The translations under genes were made by a program, and so were the position numbers. Source: Actinomycetes bacterium (GTDB taxonomy: Bacteria; Actinomycetota; Actinomycetes; Actinomycetales; Cellulomonadaceae). Taken from it: a stretch of 42,165 nucleotides of DNA. Below, one piece after another: positions 16,212-24,847 of this stretch (position 1 is its first letter; each line of letters starts with the position of its first letter). Location of the stretch: positions 1 through 42,165 of the forward strand of contig JAJYCD010000019.1 in NCBI GenBank assembly GCA_021778635.1, given 5' to 3'. Under the pieces are notes generated by a model. The model did not search any database and was not told the origin of the DNA. It saw only the letters and a program-made list of their open reading frames with translations.

Positions 16212-17098
16212 TGGCCACCACCGCCGTTCTCGACCGACCCGTGCCGAACCGACCCGTGCCGACCGGCGGCCTGCGCGACGCGCACGACGTCGCCCGGCTG
16301 CGCGTGACCGCGTGGCGCGTCATCGCCTCGGAGTGGGTCAAGTTCCGCAGCCTCCGCTCGACCGTCGTCACGATCGCGATCGCGCTCGTCGTCATCATCG
16401 GCTTCGGCGCCCTGGCCGCCGGGGTGGTATCCGGGAACGTCACGCGGCCGGCGGGACCGGGCGGAGGCGCGGGCGGCGGTGGCGCCTTCGCCTCGAACCC
16501 GACCGCGGTCAGCCTCGCCGGGATGACGCTCGCCCAGATCATCGTCGGGATCCTCGGGGTGCTCGCGATCACCGGCGAGTACTCCTCGGGCATGATCCGG
16601 GCGACCCTCGCGGCCGTGCCGCGCCGTCTGCCGGTGCTCTGGGCGAAGGTCCTCGTCATCGGCGTGTCGACGTTCGTCGTCGCGGTACCCGCGTCGTTCG
16701 GTGCGTTCGCCCTCGGTCAGACGATCCTCGGGACCGGGCGCAACACGACGCTGTCCGACCCCGGTGTGCTCCGCGCGGTGCTCGGCTCGGCCGTCTACCT
16801 CGCCGCGATCGCACTGCTCGGCCTCGGTCTCGGCGCACTCCTCCGGCACACCGCCGGGGCGATCGGCACGCTCTTCGGGCTCCTGATGGTCGCCCCGGGA
16901 CTGCTGCCGCTCGTCCTGCCGAAGAGCTGGGGCGACTCGATCGTCCCGTACCTGCCGTCGAACGCCGGCGAGTCGTTCTCGTCGGTGGCCCCGAAGGCCG
17001 GGATGCTCTCGGCGGGTGGCGGCGCGCTGGTCCTCGCGGCCTGGCTCGTGGTGCTGCTCGGGGTGTCGGCGTGGCTGCTGCGGCGTCGGGACGCCTGA
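16211..17098 (+). CDS. ABC-2 type transporter permease
   Basis: A 295-residue membrane subunit with about six hydrophobic segments, starting after a 60-residue cytoplasmic N-terminus (SEWVKFRSLRSTVVTIAIALVV is the typical ABC-2 entry helix). The segment GILGVLAITGEYSSGMIRATLAAVPRRLPVLWAK, seen at about residues 110-145, is characteristic of this permease family. Partner of the ATPase encoded just upstream; together they make a simple exporter. A Gly-rich loop at about residues 80-92 sits in the first extracellular region. Cargo unknown. Confidence 0.9.
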   Translation: MATTAVLDRPVPNRPVPTGGLRDAHDVARLRVTAWRVIASEWVKFRSLRSTVVTIAIALVVIIGFGALAAGVVSGNVTRPAGPGGGAGGGGAFASNPTAVSLAGMTLAQIIVGILGVLAITGEYSSGMIRATLAAVPRRLPVLWAKVLVIGVSTFVVAVPASFGAFALGQTILGTGRNTTLSDPGVLRAVLGSAVYLAAIALLGLGLGALLRHTAGAIGTLFGLLMVAPGLLPLVLPKSWGDSIVPYLPSNAGESFSSVAPKAGMLSAGGGALVLAAWLVVLLGVSAWLLRRRDA

Positions 17099-17111
17099 CC
17101 TCGACAGGCCG

Positions 17112-17121
17112 GCACCGGTGC
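17112..17121. other. Short palindrome between convergent permease and putA
   Basis: GCACCGGTGC lies in the 36-nt gap between two convergent genes. It may be part of a bidirectional terminator, but the stem is short and no T-run is present. Confidence 0.2.
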
Positions 17122-17134
17122 GGCGCGCGGCGAC

Positions 17135-20100
17135 TCACGCCACGTGACCGAACCGGTGCCGCGTCCTGCTGACGGCCTGCTCGCGCAGGACCGTGAGGAG
17201 CTCACGTCGTCCGCTCGCGAGGACCGGCCCGTCGAGCACGGTCACCTCACCGGTGCGCTCACGCGCGGCCTCGCGCAGACCGTGCACCGAGCCGACCACC
17301 CGGACGCGTCCGGTCACGTGACCGGCGCGCACGCGCGCGGCGAACGTCGCGTCGTCCTCGTCGGCCGCGCGACTCACCGTCACCGGCACGCCGGCGCGCC
17401 GCGCAGCGGCGAGCACCCTGGCCTCGTCGCGCGGTCGTGCCTCGACGCCGACCCGCAGCGTGAGGTGCGGCACCGGCCGGTAGCGGAACACGTTGGACTC
17501 GACGGCCAGCGCGCTCGGGTCGTGCTCCATGCCGAGCTCCTCGGCCCAGCACCGGGCGTCGTCCGCCTCCGCCCAGGCGAGCCACGCGGCGTCGTCGTCG
17601 GGGACGTCGGGCCCGTCCGCCCAGGTGCCGAGCTCGGCGACGTAGTTGGGGCCGCCCGGCTTGGCGCCCGGACCGACGTTCGAGGCCTTCCAACCGCCGA
17701 AGGGCTGCCTGTTCACGATGGCCCCGGTGATGTGGCGGTTGACGTACGCGTTGCCGACGTCGACGTGCTCGAGCCAGTAGTCGATCTCGGCCTCGTCGAG
17801 CGAGTGCAGCCCTCCGGTGAGACCGAACGCGACGGCGTTCTGCAGCGCGACGGCCTGCGCGAGCGTCGTCGCACGCATGACGCCGAGCACCGGGCCGAAC
17901 ACCTCGGTGAGGTGGAGGAACGAGCCCGGTGCGACGCCGTCCTTGACGCCGGGGGTCCACAGTCGGCCGTCGTCGCCGAGCGGCCGCGGCCGCACCCACC
18001 ACGACTCGCCGGGCTCGAGCGTCGTGAGGGCGCGCAGCAACTTGCCCGTCGCCGGCTCGGTCAGGGGCCCCATCGTGGTCGCGAGCTCCGTGGCGCGGCC
18101 CACCCGCAGCGACGTGACGGCGTCGACGAGCTGGCGGCGGAGGCGCTCCGAGGCGCCCGCCGTGCCGACGAGGATCAGCAGCGAGGCGGCGGAGCACTTC
18201 TGCCCCGCGTGGCCGAACGCCGAGCGCACGACGTCCGCGACCGCGAGGTCGAGGTCTGCGGACGCGGTGACGATGAGCGCGTTCTTGCCCGAGGTCTCCG
18301 CGAGCACCTCGAGGTCCGCGCGCCACGACGAGAAGAGCGCCGCCGTCTCGATCGAGCCGGTCAGCACGACGCGCGCGACGTCGGGATGCGTCACCAGGCG
18401 TCGGCCCACCTCGCCCTCGGGCGAGAGCAGCACCTGGAGCACGTCGCGTGGGATCCCGACGTCGTCGAGCGCCCGGTGGATCGCGCCGGCGGCCACCTGC
18501 ATGCAGCGCGGTGTGGGTGGAGCGGGCTTGACCAGCACGGGCGAGCCGGCGACCAGGGCGGACAGCACCGAGCCGACCGGGATCGCGACGGGGAAGTTCC
18601 ACGGCGGGGTCACGACGGTGATCCCGGTCGGTCGGTAGCGCGCACCGGCGACGGCTCCGTCCGCGAGCAGCTCCGCGCGGTCCGCGTAGTAGCGCGCGAA
18701 GTCGACCGCCTCGCTGACCTCCGGATCGGCCTCGGCGATCGTCTTGCCCGCCTCCTGCACCATGGTCGCGACCAGGTCGCCGCGCGCGTTCTCGAGGTGC
18801 ACGGCCGCACGGCGCAGGACCTGCGCGCGCACCGCGGGCGCGGTGTCCGACCACGCCGTGCGCTGCGCCTCGGCGCGGGCCACCGCGGCGTCGACGTCCT
18901 CCGCCGTGCGGATCCGCACGGCCTCCGGCGTCGGCACCTCGCGGACGAGCAGCTCGGCGGCCCACTCGCGTGACGCCGCGACGGCAGGATCGGTGTCGAC
19001 GGCGTTGCGGAACGGGTCCCCCGCCCGCGCCTCGACCGGCGCGGGCCGAGGCCCCCGCCGCGGGGGCGAGGTGGGCTCGAGGCTGCCGCGCACCGAGTCG
19101 AGGAAGGCCTGCCGCTGGCCCACCAGCCCTGCCGACGGGTGTGCGTCGTGCGACGCGAACAGCGCGTGGAGGTAGTTCTGCGGAGCCGCGTTCTCCTCGA
19201 GCCGACGGATCAGGTACGCGATCGCGACGTCGAAGTCGGCCCGCGCGACCACCGGGGTGTAGAGCAGGACGCGGCCGACGACCTCGCGCACCGCTCGGGC
19301 CTGCGCCGGCGCCATCCCCTGCAGCATCTCGATGTCGAGCGCCTCGGCGACCCCGCGCTCGTCGGCGAGCAGGTGCGCGTAGGCGACGTGGAAGAGGTTG
19401 TGGCTCGCGACGCCGACCCGCACGTCCGCCGTGCGCTCGGGGCGCAACGCCCGGTCCACGAGCCGCACGAAGTTCGCGTCGACCTCAGGCTTGGTGCGGT
19501 AGGGCGCCTGCGGCCAGCCGTGCAGCTCGGCCTCGACCTGCTCCATCGCGAGGTTCGCGCCCTTGACGAGCCGGACCTTGATCCGCGCGCCGCCGGCGGC
19601 CCGTCGCCGCGCGGCGATCGCGGTCAGCTCGTCAAGGGCGGCAACGGCGTCGGGCAGGTAGGCCTGCAGCACGATCCCGGCCCCGACCTGCAGCAGCTCC
19701 GGGTCCATCACGAGCTCGTCGAACACCTGCACGGTGAGCGCCAGGTCGCGGTACTCCTCCATGTCCAGGTTGAGGAAGGTCCCGTGACGCGCGGCCGTCA
19801 GGTAGAGCGGCCGCAGCCGGGCGACCACCCGGTCCCGACTCCCCACGGTGTCCCATGTGGAGAGCTGGCTCGCGACGGCCGAGACCTTGATCGACACGTA
19901 GTCGACGTCCGGGCGCTCGACGAGCGCGCGGACCCGCGCCAGTCGGCTGCCCGCCTCGGTCTCGCCCAGGACGGCCTCGCCCAGGAGGTTGAGGTTGAGC
20001 CGGAAGCCCTCGGCTCTCGCCTGCGCGATGTGCGGGCCGAGGCCCGGGCCGGCATCCGCGACCAGGTGACCCACGAGCTGGCGCAGCCGCGCCCGGGCGG

Positions 20101-20428
20101 CGGGCACGACGACGCGCGGGAGGACGGGCGCGAGGGCCGCGCCGACCGTGAGCAGCGTGCGGTCGAGCGGCCCGAGGAAGCTCCCGGCCGCCCCGGAGAA
20201 CCGCGTCAGACCTGCGAGCTCGCGCGCCGCGACGTGCACGTCCTCCGGGCGGGCCACGCGGTCGACGAACCGGACCGCGAGCTCGAGCCCGCGCGGGTCG
20301 GAGACGAGAGCCGCGAGCCGCCCCGTCGTCCGCTTCTCGGTGCGCGTCTCCCCGGCGGCGGTGGCCTCGACCCACCGGTCGGCGAGGGCCAGCGCGGACT
20401 CGGTCAGGGTGGGGGTGCTGGTCGGCAT
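17135..20428 (-). CDS. putA: Bifunctional proline dehydrogenase / L-glutamate-gamma-semialdehyde dehydrogenase
   Basis: A 1097-residue enzyme converting proline to glutamate in two steps, with electrons to the quinone pool (FAD) and NAD. The proline dehydrogenase barrel occupies about residues 60-430 (RIKVRLVKGANLAMEQVEAE and SHNLFHVAYA). The aldehyde dehydrogenase half, about 480-960, has TPPWNFPVAIPVG, the general base Glu711 in AETSGKN and the nucleophile Cys745 in FGHAGQKCSAAS. A further 130 residues form a C-terminal domain. It lacks the N-terminal ribbon-helix-helix DNA-binding domain of E. coli PutA, so regulation should come from elsewhere; the divergent PAS-AraC gene is the obvious candidate. 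Start ATG 20428 matches the beginning of homologous sequence. Confidence 0.94.
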   Translation of the reverse strand: MPTSTPTLTESALALADRWVEATAAGETRTEKRTTGRLAALVSDPRGLELAVRFVDRVARPEDVHVAARELAGLTRFSGAAGSFLGPLDRTLLTVGAALAPVLPRVVVPAARARLRQLVGHLVADAGPGLGPHIAQARAEGFRLNLNLLGEAVLGETEAGSRLARVRALVERPDVDYVSIKVSAVASQLSTWDTVGSRDRVVARLRPLYLTAARHGTFLNLDMEEYRDLALTVQVFDELVMDPELLQVGAGIVLQAYLPDAVAALDELTAIAARRRAAGGARIKVRLVKGANLAMEQVEAELHGWPQAPYRTKPEVDANFVRLVDRALRPERTADVRVGVASHNLFHVAYAHLLADERGVAEALDIEMLQGMAPAQARAVREVVGRVLLYTPVVARADFDVAIAYLIRRLEENAAPQNYLHALFASHDAHPSAGLVGQRQAFLDSVRGSLEPTSPPRRGPRPAPVEARAGDPFRNAVDTDPAVAASREWAAELLVREVPTPEAVRIRTAEDVDAAVARAEAQRTAWSDTAPAVRAQVLRRAAVHLENARGDLVATMVQEAGKTIAEADPEVSEAVDFARYYADRAELLADGAVAGARYRPTGITVVTPPWNFPVAIPVGSVLSALVAGSPVLVKPAPPTPRCMQVAAGAIHRALDDVGIPRDVLQVLLSPEGEVGRRLVTHPDVARVVLTGSIETAALFSSWRADLEVLAETSGKNALIVTASADLDLAVADVVRSAFGHAGQKCSAASLLILVGTAGASERLRRQLVDAVTSLRVGRATELATTMGPLTEPATGKLLRALTTLEPGESWWVRPRPLGDDGRLWTPGVKDGVAPGSFLHLTEVFGPVLGVMRATTLAQAVALQNAVAFGLTGGLHSLDEAEIDYWLEHVDVGNAYVNRHITGAIVNRQPFGGWKASNVGPGAKPGGPNYVAELGTWADGPDVPDDDAAWLAWAEADDARCWAEELGMEHDPSALAVESNVFRYRPVPHLTLRVGVEARPRDEARVLAAARRAGVPVTVSRAADEDDATFAARVRAGHVTGRVRVVGSVHGLREAARERTGEVTVLDGPVLASGRRELLTVLREQAVSRTRHRFGHVA

Positions 20429-20519
20429 GTGACCATGGTGCGCGCGGGCGCTCTCCGTCGTCTTGTACGAACCCGTCGCCCGTCCCGACGTGGATCGCCT
20501 GTGTAACGTGCGCACTGAC

Positions 20520-21281
20520 ATGTCGATCGTTCCCGCCGGCAGGCCGGTATCCGCCTCGTGGCCCGAGGCCGCCGCGCTGCTGGGCGCGCTCGACGCGGCG
20601 ATGCTCCGGCTCATGGACGAGCTCTCGACCACGATGTTCTGCGCCAAGGACGTGACCGGCCGCTACGTCGCGGTGAACCAGGTCTTCGTGAACAGGACCA
20701 GCGAGCGCTCCCGACGCACGGTGATCGGGCGACGCGCCGAGGACCTCTTCGTGCCCGAGCTGGCCGAGCACTACACCGTGCAGGACGACGAGATCCTCGC
20801 GACCGGTCGGCCGCTGCTGCGCGAGCTCGAGCTGATCCGTCGACCGGGTGGCGAGCCCGGCTGGTACCTGACGTCGAAGGTGCCCGTGCGCGCCGACGGC
20901 GTGGTCGTCGGTCTCGTGAGCGTCTCGGAGGACCTGCGCACCTACGACACGGCCGATACGACCGTCAGCTCGCTGTCCCGCGTCGTGGCGCTCCTGCACG
21001 ACCAGGTCCACCGGCCGGTCTCGGTGGCCGACATGGCCGAGGCCGCCGGATGCTCGCCCTCGACGGTCGACCGACGGATCCGCAAGGTGTTCGGGCTCTC
21101 CCCCGGCCAGCTCGTCCTCCGCACCCGGATCGACCAGGCGACCGCGCTGCTGTCGTCGACGGACCTCCCTATCGCCGAGATCGCCCACCGCACGGGTTTC
21201 TACGACCAGGCCGCATTCACCCGGACGTTCGGCCGGCTGACCGGCGGGACCCCCGCGCAGTACCGACGACGATCAGGGTGA
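20520..21281 (+). CDS. AraC-family regulator with an N-terminal PAS domain
   Basis: A 253-residue protein. The PAS fold spans about residues 25-135 (MFCAKDVTGRYVAVNQVFVNR, RRAEDLF, then the PVRADGVVVGLVSVSEDL strand), followed by an AraC-type double helix-turn-helix at about 150-250 (VADMAEAAGCSPSTVDRRI and IAEIAHRTGFYDQAAFTRTF). ATG 20520 is preferred; -10-like TAACGT (20504-20509) lies 10 nt upstream and no ribosome site is visible. Divergent from putA, separated by 91 nt, so likely its regulator, with the PAS domain sensing a small ligand or redox state (inference). Its stop overlaps the broken gene on the other strand. Confidence 0.88.
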   Translation: MSIVPAGRPVSASWPEAAALLGALDAAMLRLMDELSTTMFCAKDVTGRYVAVNQVFVNRTSERSRRTVIGRRAEDLFVPELAEHYTVQDDEILATGRPLLRELELIRRPGGEPGWYLTSKVPVRADGVVVGLVSVSEDLRTYDTADTTVSSLSRVVALLHDQVHRPVSVADMAEAAGCSPSTVDRRIRKVFGLSPGQLVLRTRIDQATALLSSTDLPIAEIAHRTGFYDQAAFTRTFGRLTGGTPAQYRRRSG

Positions 21282-21588
21282 GGGTCGGGCGGCCGGCAGC
21301 AGGGCCTCGCTGAGCTCCCGGGTCGCCCAGTTCCACAGGTACGACGGGCTGTGGTCGACGGCGTCGTGGTCGACGGCGTCGTGCTCGAACGGCACGATCG
21401 TGACCGAGTGGATCGGCGATCCGACCGCCGCGGCCCCGGTTGGCCAGCACCTGGACGTCGTGGATCGCGTGCGCGTCGAGCGCGGTGACGGCCCCGGTGG
21501 GCCGGGGCACGAGCGCGACGTCGGGCGCGAGTCGCTCGAGCCGGGCGGGGTGGATGGGGGGCCGCCGCTCGGGCAGCGCGGACACGGG
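21273..21588 (-). pseudogene. Possible frameshifted gene remnant, function not recognised
   Basis: Two minus-strand frames each look protein-like in complementary halves. The upstream part reads RLERLAPDVALVPRP and AVTALDAHAIHDVQVLA in one frame; the downstream part reads SPIHSVTIVPFEHDAVDH and SPSYLWNWATRELSEALL in the next frame, ending at a TGA (21275-21273). The switch would fall near 21440-21450. A 15-nt unit (GACGCCGTCGACCAC) is duplicated in tandem near 21355-21385. The surrounding frames give only Arg/Pro-rich filler. It may be a decayed gene or a sequencing indel. The rest of the 424-nt gap up to 21705 holds only the AAA gene's promoter. Confidence 0.35.
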
Positions 21589-21692
21589 ACGTGACAGGCA
21601 CTCGCGTCGGGGGACGCCGGGTGGCCAGCGGTGCCCCCTCTGGGGAACCGCACAGACCCCGTACAGCCGACGATTCGGCATGCGATCACCGA

Positions 21693-21698
21693 TAGGTT
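21693..21698 (+). promoter_or_regulatory. Candidate -10 (TAGGTT) for a leaderless AAA ATPase transcript
   Basis: TAGGTT fits TANNNT and ends 7 nt before ATG 21706, with no Shine-Dalgarno sequence between them. Confidence 0.4.
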
Positions 21699-21705
21699 GT
21701 CGGCC

Positions 21706-23199
21706 ATGACGACGTCGGACTCCCGCAAGGACCTCGCCGCACTGGTCGCGAGCCGGGTTCCGATGATCGTCGTCGAGACGCGCGACGAGGTGCTGATCCT
21801 CGACCTGATCACCTCGGTGGCCGCCGGCCCCGAGGCGTTCGTGCCGCTCCCGGTGTTCCGCTGGACCATCACCGAGGGCCTGCGGAGGCTCGACACGGAC
21901 CTCCAGAGCGTGCAGGCGCACAACGCACAGCCGATCGACGTGCTCCGCTCGATCCGCGACACGACGGTGCCCGGCGTCTACGTGCTCCTCGACCTCCACC
22001 CGTTCCTCGACGACCCGGTCAACGTCAGGCTCCTCAAGGACATCTGCCAGGGCTACGAGCGCGTGGCGCGGACCCTCGTGCTCGTGAGCTACGGACTGAG
22101 CCTCCCTGCCGAGGTCGAGCACCTCGCCGCACGCTTCGACATCGGGTTCCCGGACCGCGCCGAGCGGCGGGCGATCGTGGATGCGACGGCGGCCGCCTGG
22201 AGGGCCTCGCACGGACGGACCGTGACGGCCGATCCCCGGTCGGTCGATCTCCTCGTGGAGAACCTCCGCGGGCTGTCGCGCGGGGATGCGACCCGGCTCG
22301 CCCGGTCGGCGATCTACAACGACGGGGCATTGCTGCCCGCCGACCTCCCGGTCGTCATGAAGGCCAAGCACGAGATCCTCAGTCGGGACGGGATCCTCAA
22401 CTACGAGCTCGAGACCGTCGAGCTCGGCGACCTCGGCGGGATGGCGCATCTCAAGACCTGGCTCGACCGACGGCGTCCGGCCTTCGACGGCTCGGCACCG
22501 GGGCTCGAGCCGCCCAAGGGCGTGCTCCTGCTCGGCGTGCAGGGGTGCGGCAAGAGCGTCGCCGCCAAGGCCGCGGCCGGGGTGTTCGGCGTCCCGCTGC
22601 TGCGCCTCGACATGTCCGCGGTGCACGACAAGTACGTCGGTGAGTCCGAGCGCAACCTGCGCGAGACGCTCGCGACCGCGGAGCTTCTCGCGCCGTGCGT
22701 CATGTGGATCGACGAGATCGAGAAGGCGGTCGCGACGTCGTCGAGCGAGTCCGGTCCGTCATCGCGGCTGCTCGGTTCGTTCCTCACGTGGCTGGCGGAG
22801 AAGACCGTGGCCGTGTTCGTCGTGGCGACCGCGAACGACATCACGGCCCTCCCACCGGAGCTGATCCGCAAGGGACGGTTCGACGAGATCTTCTTCGTCG
22901 ACCTGCCGACCGCGGAGGTGCGCGCGGACATCCTCCGGATCCACGGAGCGAAGCGCGGCCTGACCTTCGCCGACGCCGACCTGGCCACGTTGACGTCCGC
23001 GACCGTCGGCTTCTCCGGCGCGGAGATCGAGCAGGCGATCGTCTCCGCCACCTATACGGCGCACGGGCTCCGGGAACCCCTGCGCGCGTCGCACGTGCTG
23101 ACCGAGGTCCTGGCGACACAACCGTTGTCGGTCGTCATGACCGAGCCGATCGCCGAGCTCCGCCAGTGGGCCGCCACACGGACGGTCCCCGCGGGCTGA
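21706..23199 (+). CDS. AAA-family ATPase, Ycf46-like
   Basis: A 497-residue protein with the architecture of cyanobacterial/plastid Ycf46. The N-terminal half (about 1-235) is a degenerate nucleotide-binding-like domain (LVASRVPMIVVETRDEVLIL, YVLLDLHPFLDD). The C-terminal AAA module has Walker A GVQGCGKS (277-284), Walker B MWIDEIEK (Asp336, Glu337), sensor-1 VATAND and the arginine-finger region PPELIRKGRFDEIFFVDLP, followed by the small lid domain. Family roles are poorly defined, linked in cyanobacteria to low-CO2 or photosynthesis control. Monocistronic here, with a likely leaderless start. Unfoldase or remodelling activity is inferred only from the AAA fold. Confidence 0.85.
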   Translation: MTTSDSRKDLAALVASRVPMIVVETRDEVLILDLITSVAAGPEAFVPLPVFRWTITEGLRRLDTDLQSVQAHNAQPIDVLRSIRDTTVPGVYVLLDLHPFLDDPVNVRLLKDICQGYERVARTLVLVSYGLSLPAEVEHLAARFDIGFPDRAERRAIVDATAAAWRASHGRTVTADPRSVDLLVENLRGLSRGDATRLARSAIYNDGALLPADLPVVMKAKHEILSRDGILNYELETVELGDLGGMAHLKTWLDRRRPAFDGSAPGLEPPKGVLLLGVQGCGKSVAAKAAAGVFGVPLLRLDMSAVHDKYVGESERNLRETLATAELLAPCVMWIDEIEKAVATSSSESGPSSRLLGSFLTWLAEKTVAVFVVATANDITALPPELIRKGRFDEIFFVDLPTAEVRADILRIHGAKRGLTFADADLATLTSATVGFSGAEIEQAIVSATYTAHGLREPLRASHVLTEVLATQPLSVVMTEPIAELRQWAATRTVPAG

Positions 23200-23214
23200 G
23201 GGGACAGGTCCGTC

Positions 23215-23457
23215 CTACCCGACCAGCGGGGCGAGGAGCTCGCGGACCTGGTTCGCCGTCGGGACGCGACCCGCGAGCACGACCGCCTCGTCGACCACGA
23301 GCCCCGGGGTGCGCATCACGCCGTACGACGCGATCGCGCCGTAGTCGGTGACCTTCTCGAACTCGGCGTCGACGCCGAGGGCGCTGACGGCCTCGCGGGT
23401 CACGCGCTCCAGCGCGACGCAGTTGGCGCAGCCGGAGCCAAGAATCTTGATGATCAT
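23215..23457 (-). CDS. Small thioredoxin-like redox protein
   Basis: An 80-residue single-domain thioredoxin fold of the MTH895/redox-active disulfide protein 2 family. The active site is GSGCANCVALE (Cys10, Cys13) and the cis-proline loop is VMRTPGLVVDE. ATG 23457 follows GAAGGAG by 8 nt. It lies 97 nt downstream of the permease gene on the same strand; this permease/mini-thioredoxin pair recurs in many bacteria, often with an ArsR regulator. A role in reducing a permease substrate or cofactor is inferred. Convergent with the AAA ATPase gene. Confidence 0.88.
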   Translation of the reverse strand: MIIKILGSGCANCVALERVTREAVSALGVDAEFEKVTDYGAIASYGVMRTPGLVVDEAVVLAGRVPTANQVRELLAPLVG

Positions 23458-23554
23458 CGTGCGATCTCCTTCGTGTGGTCGAGCTTCTCGTGGACGAGGT
23501 TCGGTGGGGCTGGGGTCGGTGGGGCCGAGGTCGATGGGAGTCGGTCGAGACAGT

Positions 23555-24610
23555 TCAGGACGGGAGGATGGCGTTGAAGAGGTAGCCGACGGCGATGATG
23601 CCCAGGCCGGTGACGGCGATGAAGGTGGCGATCAGCGGGGGTTTGAGGACGCGGCGCAGCAGGATCATCTCCGGCAGGCTCAGGGCGACCACGGCCATCA
23701 TGAACGCGAGCAGGGTGCCCATCGGCAGACCCTTGTCGTGCAGGGCCTGGACCAGGGGCATGATCCCTGCGGCGTTGGAGTACAGCGGGATCCCGATGCC
23801 CACCGCGATCAGCACCGCGAACGGGTTGCCGGCCCCGGCGTAGCGGGTGAAGAAGTCCGCCGGTGCCCACCCGTGGATCACCGCACCCAGGCCGATCCCG
23901 ACCAGCAGGTAGGGCCAGATCTTGCGCAGGATCGTGGCGACCTCCTCCACCCCCATCTGGATGCGGTCGTCCCACGTGAGCCCGACGGTCGAGTCGATGA
24001 CCTGACCACCGAGGCGAGTCTCGAACACGAACGGCTCGACCCATCGCTCCAGCTTGAGTCGCCCGAGCGTGAACCCGGCCACGACGGCGATCACGAGCCC
24101 CGCCCCGATGTACAAGGCCGTCGGGCCGATCCCGAACATCCCGAACAGCAGCGCGATCGCGACCTCGTTGACCAGCGGGGAGGCGATCAGGAAGCTCAAC
24201 GTGACCCCCAGCGGGACCCCGGCGGCCACGAACCCGATGAACGCCGGCACCGCGGAGCACGAGCAGAACGGGGTGACCACGCCCAGTCCGGCGGCCATCA
24301 CGTTGCCGACGCCCTCACGCTTGCCACCGAGCAACGCCCGCGTGCGCTCGACGCTCATGAACGAGCGCAGCACCGTGACCGCGAAGATGATCCCGACTAG
24401 CAGCAGGATGATCTTGATCGAGTCGTAGAAGAAGAAGTGCACGCCCGACCCGAGCTGGCTCGCCGGGTCCAGACCGACGACCCGGTACACCGCCCAGTCC
24501 CAGATCGGCAGGTTCACCTCGTACAGCGCGAACCACACCACCGTCGCCACGCCCAGCCCCACCCACCGGCGCACCGGGGTACGCGCACGCAACCGCTCCG
24601 CAACGCTCAC
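23555..24610 (-). CDS. Permease of the DUF318/ArsP (YraQ-like) family
   Basis: A 351-residue integral membrane protein with about eight to nine hydrophobic helices. The conserved PFCSCSAVPAFIGF motif with its Cys-Ser-Cys-Ser core and ASPLVNEVAIALLFGMFG are family hallmarks; the second half repeats with YSNAAGIMPLVQALHDKG. ArsP members export trivalent organoarsenicals, but the family is broader and substrate here is not shown. GTG start at 24610 overlaps the stop of the upstream 51-codon ORF (GTGA), so translation should depend on it. Followed by the small thioredoxin gene. Confidence 0.87.
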   Translation of the reverse strand: MSVAERLRARTPVRRWVGLGVATVVWFALYEVNLPIWDWAVYRVVGLDPASQLGSGVHFFFYDSIKIILLLVGIIFAVTVLRSFMSVERTRALLGGKREGVGNVMAAGLGVVTPFCSCSAVPAFIGFVAAGVPLGVTLSFLIASPLVNEVAIALLFGMFGIGPTALYIGAGLVIAVVAGFTLGRLKLERWVEPFVFETRLGGQVIDSTVGLTWDDRIQMGVEEVATILRKIWPYLLVGIGLGAVIHGWAPADFFTRYAGAGNPFAVLIAVGIGIPLYSNAAGIMPLVQALHDKGLPMGTLLAFMMAVVALSLPEMILLRRVLKPPLIATFIAVTGLGIIAVGYLFNAILPS

Positions 24611-24762
24611 GACGGGACCACCGCGGAGAGCGGGTGGACGGCGGCCGGACGCACGAGACCGGCCATGGCGCGCGGCGCGGCGCTCGCGTCGGCGGCGCGC
24701 TCCGTCGTCATCTCGACGCCGCCGTACCGGGTCGTCATATCAGCGTTGGTTGATTCAGTCAC
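24607..24762 (-). CDS. Unrecognised 51-codon ORF leading the permease operon
   Basis: GTG 24762 opens a 51-codon frame (VTESTNADMTTRYGG, ending HPLSAVVPS) whose TGA overlaps the permease GTG. A TANNNT box, TACACT (24769-24774 on the minus strand), ends exactly 6 nt before the GTG, and TTGTCA at 24794-24799 is a reasonable -35, so it looks like a leaderless first cistron. No helix-turn-helix or metal-binding motif is present; the ArsR regulator usually found at this position is absent. It may be a genuine small protein, a translational leader or the shortened remnant of a larger gene. Confidence 0.5.
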   Translation of the reverse strand: MTESTNADMTTRYGGVEMTTERAADASAAPRAMAGLVRPAAVHPLSAVVPS

Positions 24763-24800
24763 ACCTGAAGTGTAAACCGACGAACGGCCCGCCTGACAAC

Positions 24801-24821
24801 GGACGATCGTCCTGAGTCAGG
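24801..24821. promoter_or_regulatory. Overlapping palindromes upstream of the permease operon promoter
   Basis: GGACGATCGTCC (24801-24812) is a perfect 12-bp palindrome one base upstream of the candidate -35, and CCTGA-G-TCAGG (24811-24821) overlaps it. The first is the same sequence as the core of the 8378-8391 palindrome in the fix/acyl-CoA divergent promoter. A common regulator is possible. Confidence 0.35.
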
Positions 24822-24847
24822 GGGCCGCTCGGGGGTCGGGCCGCGGG

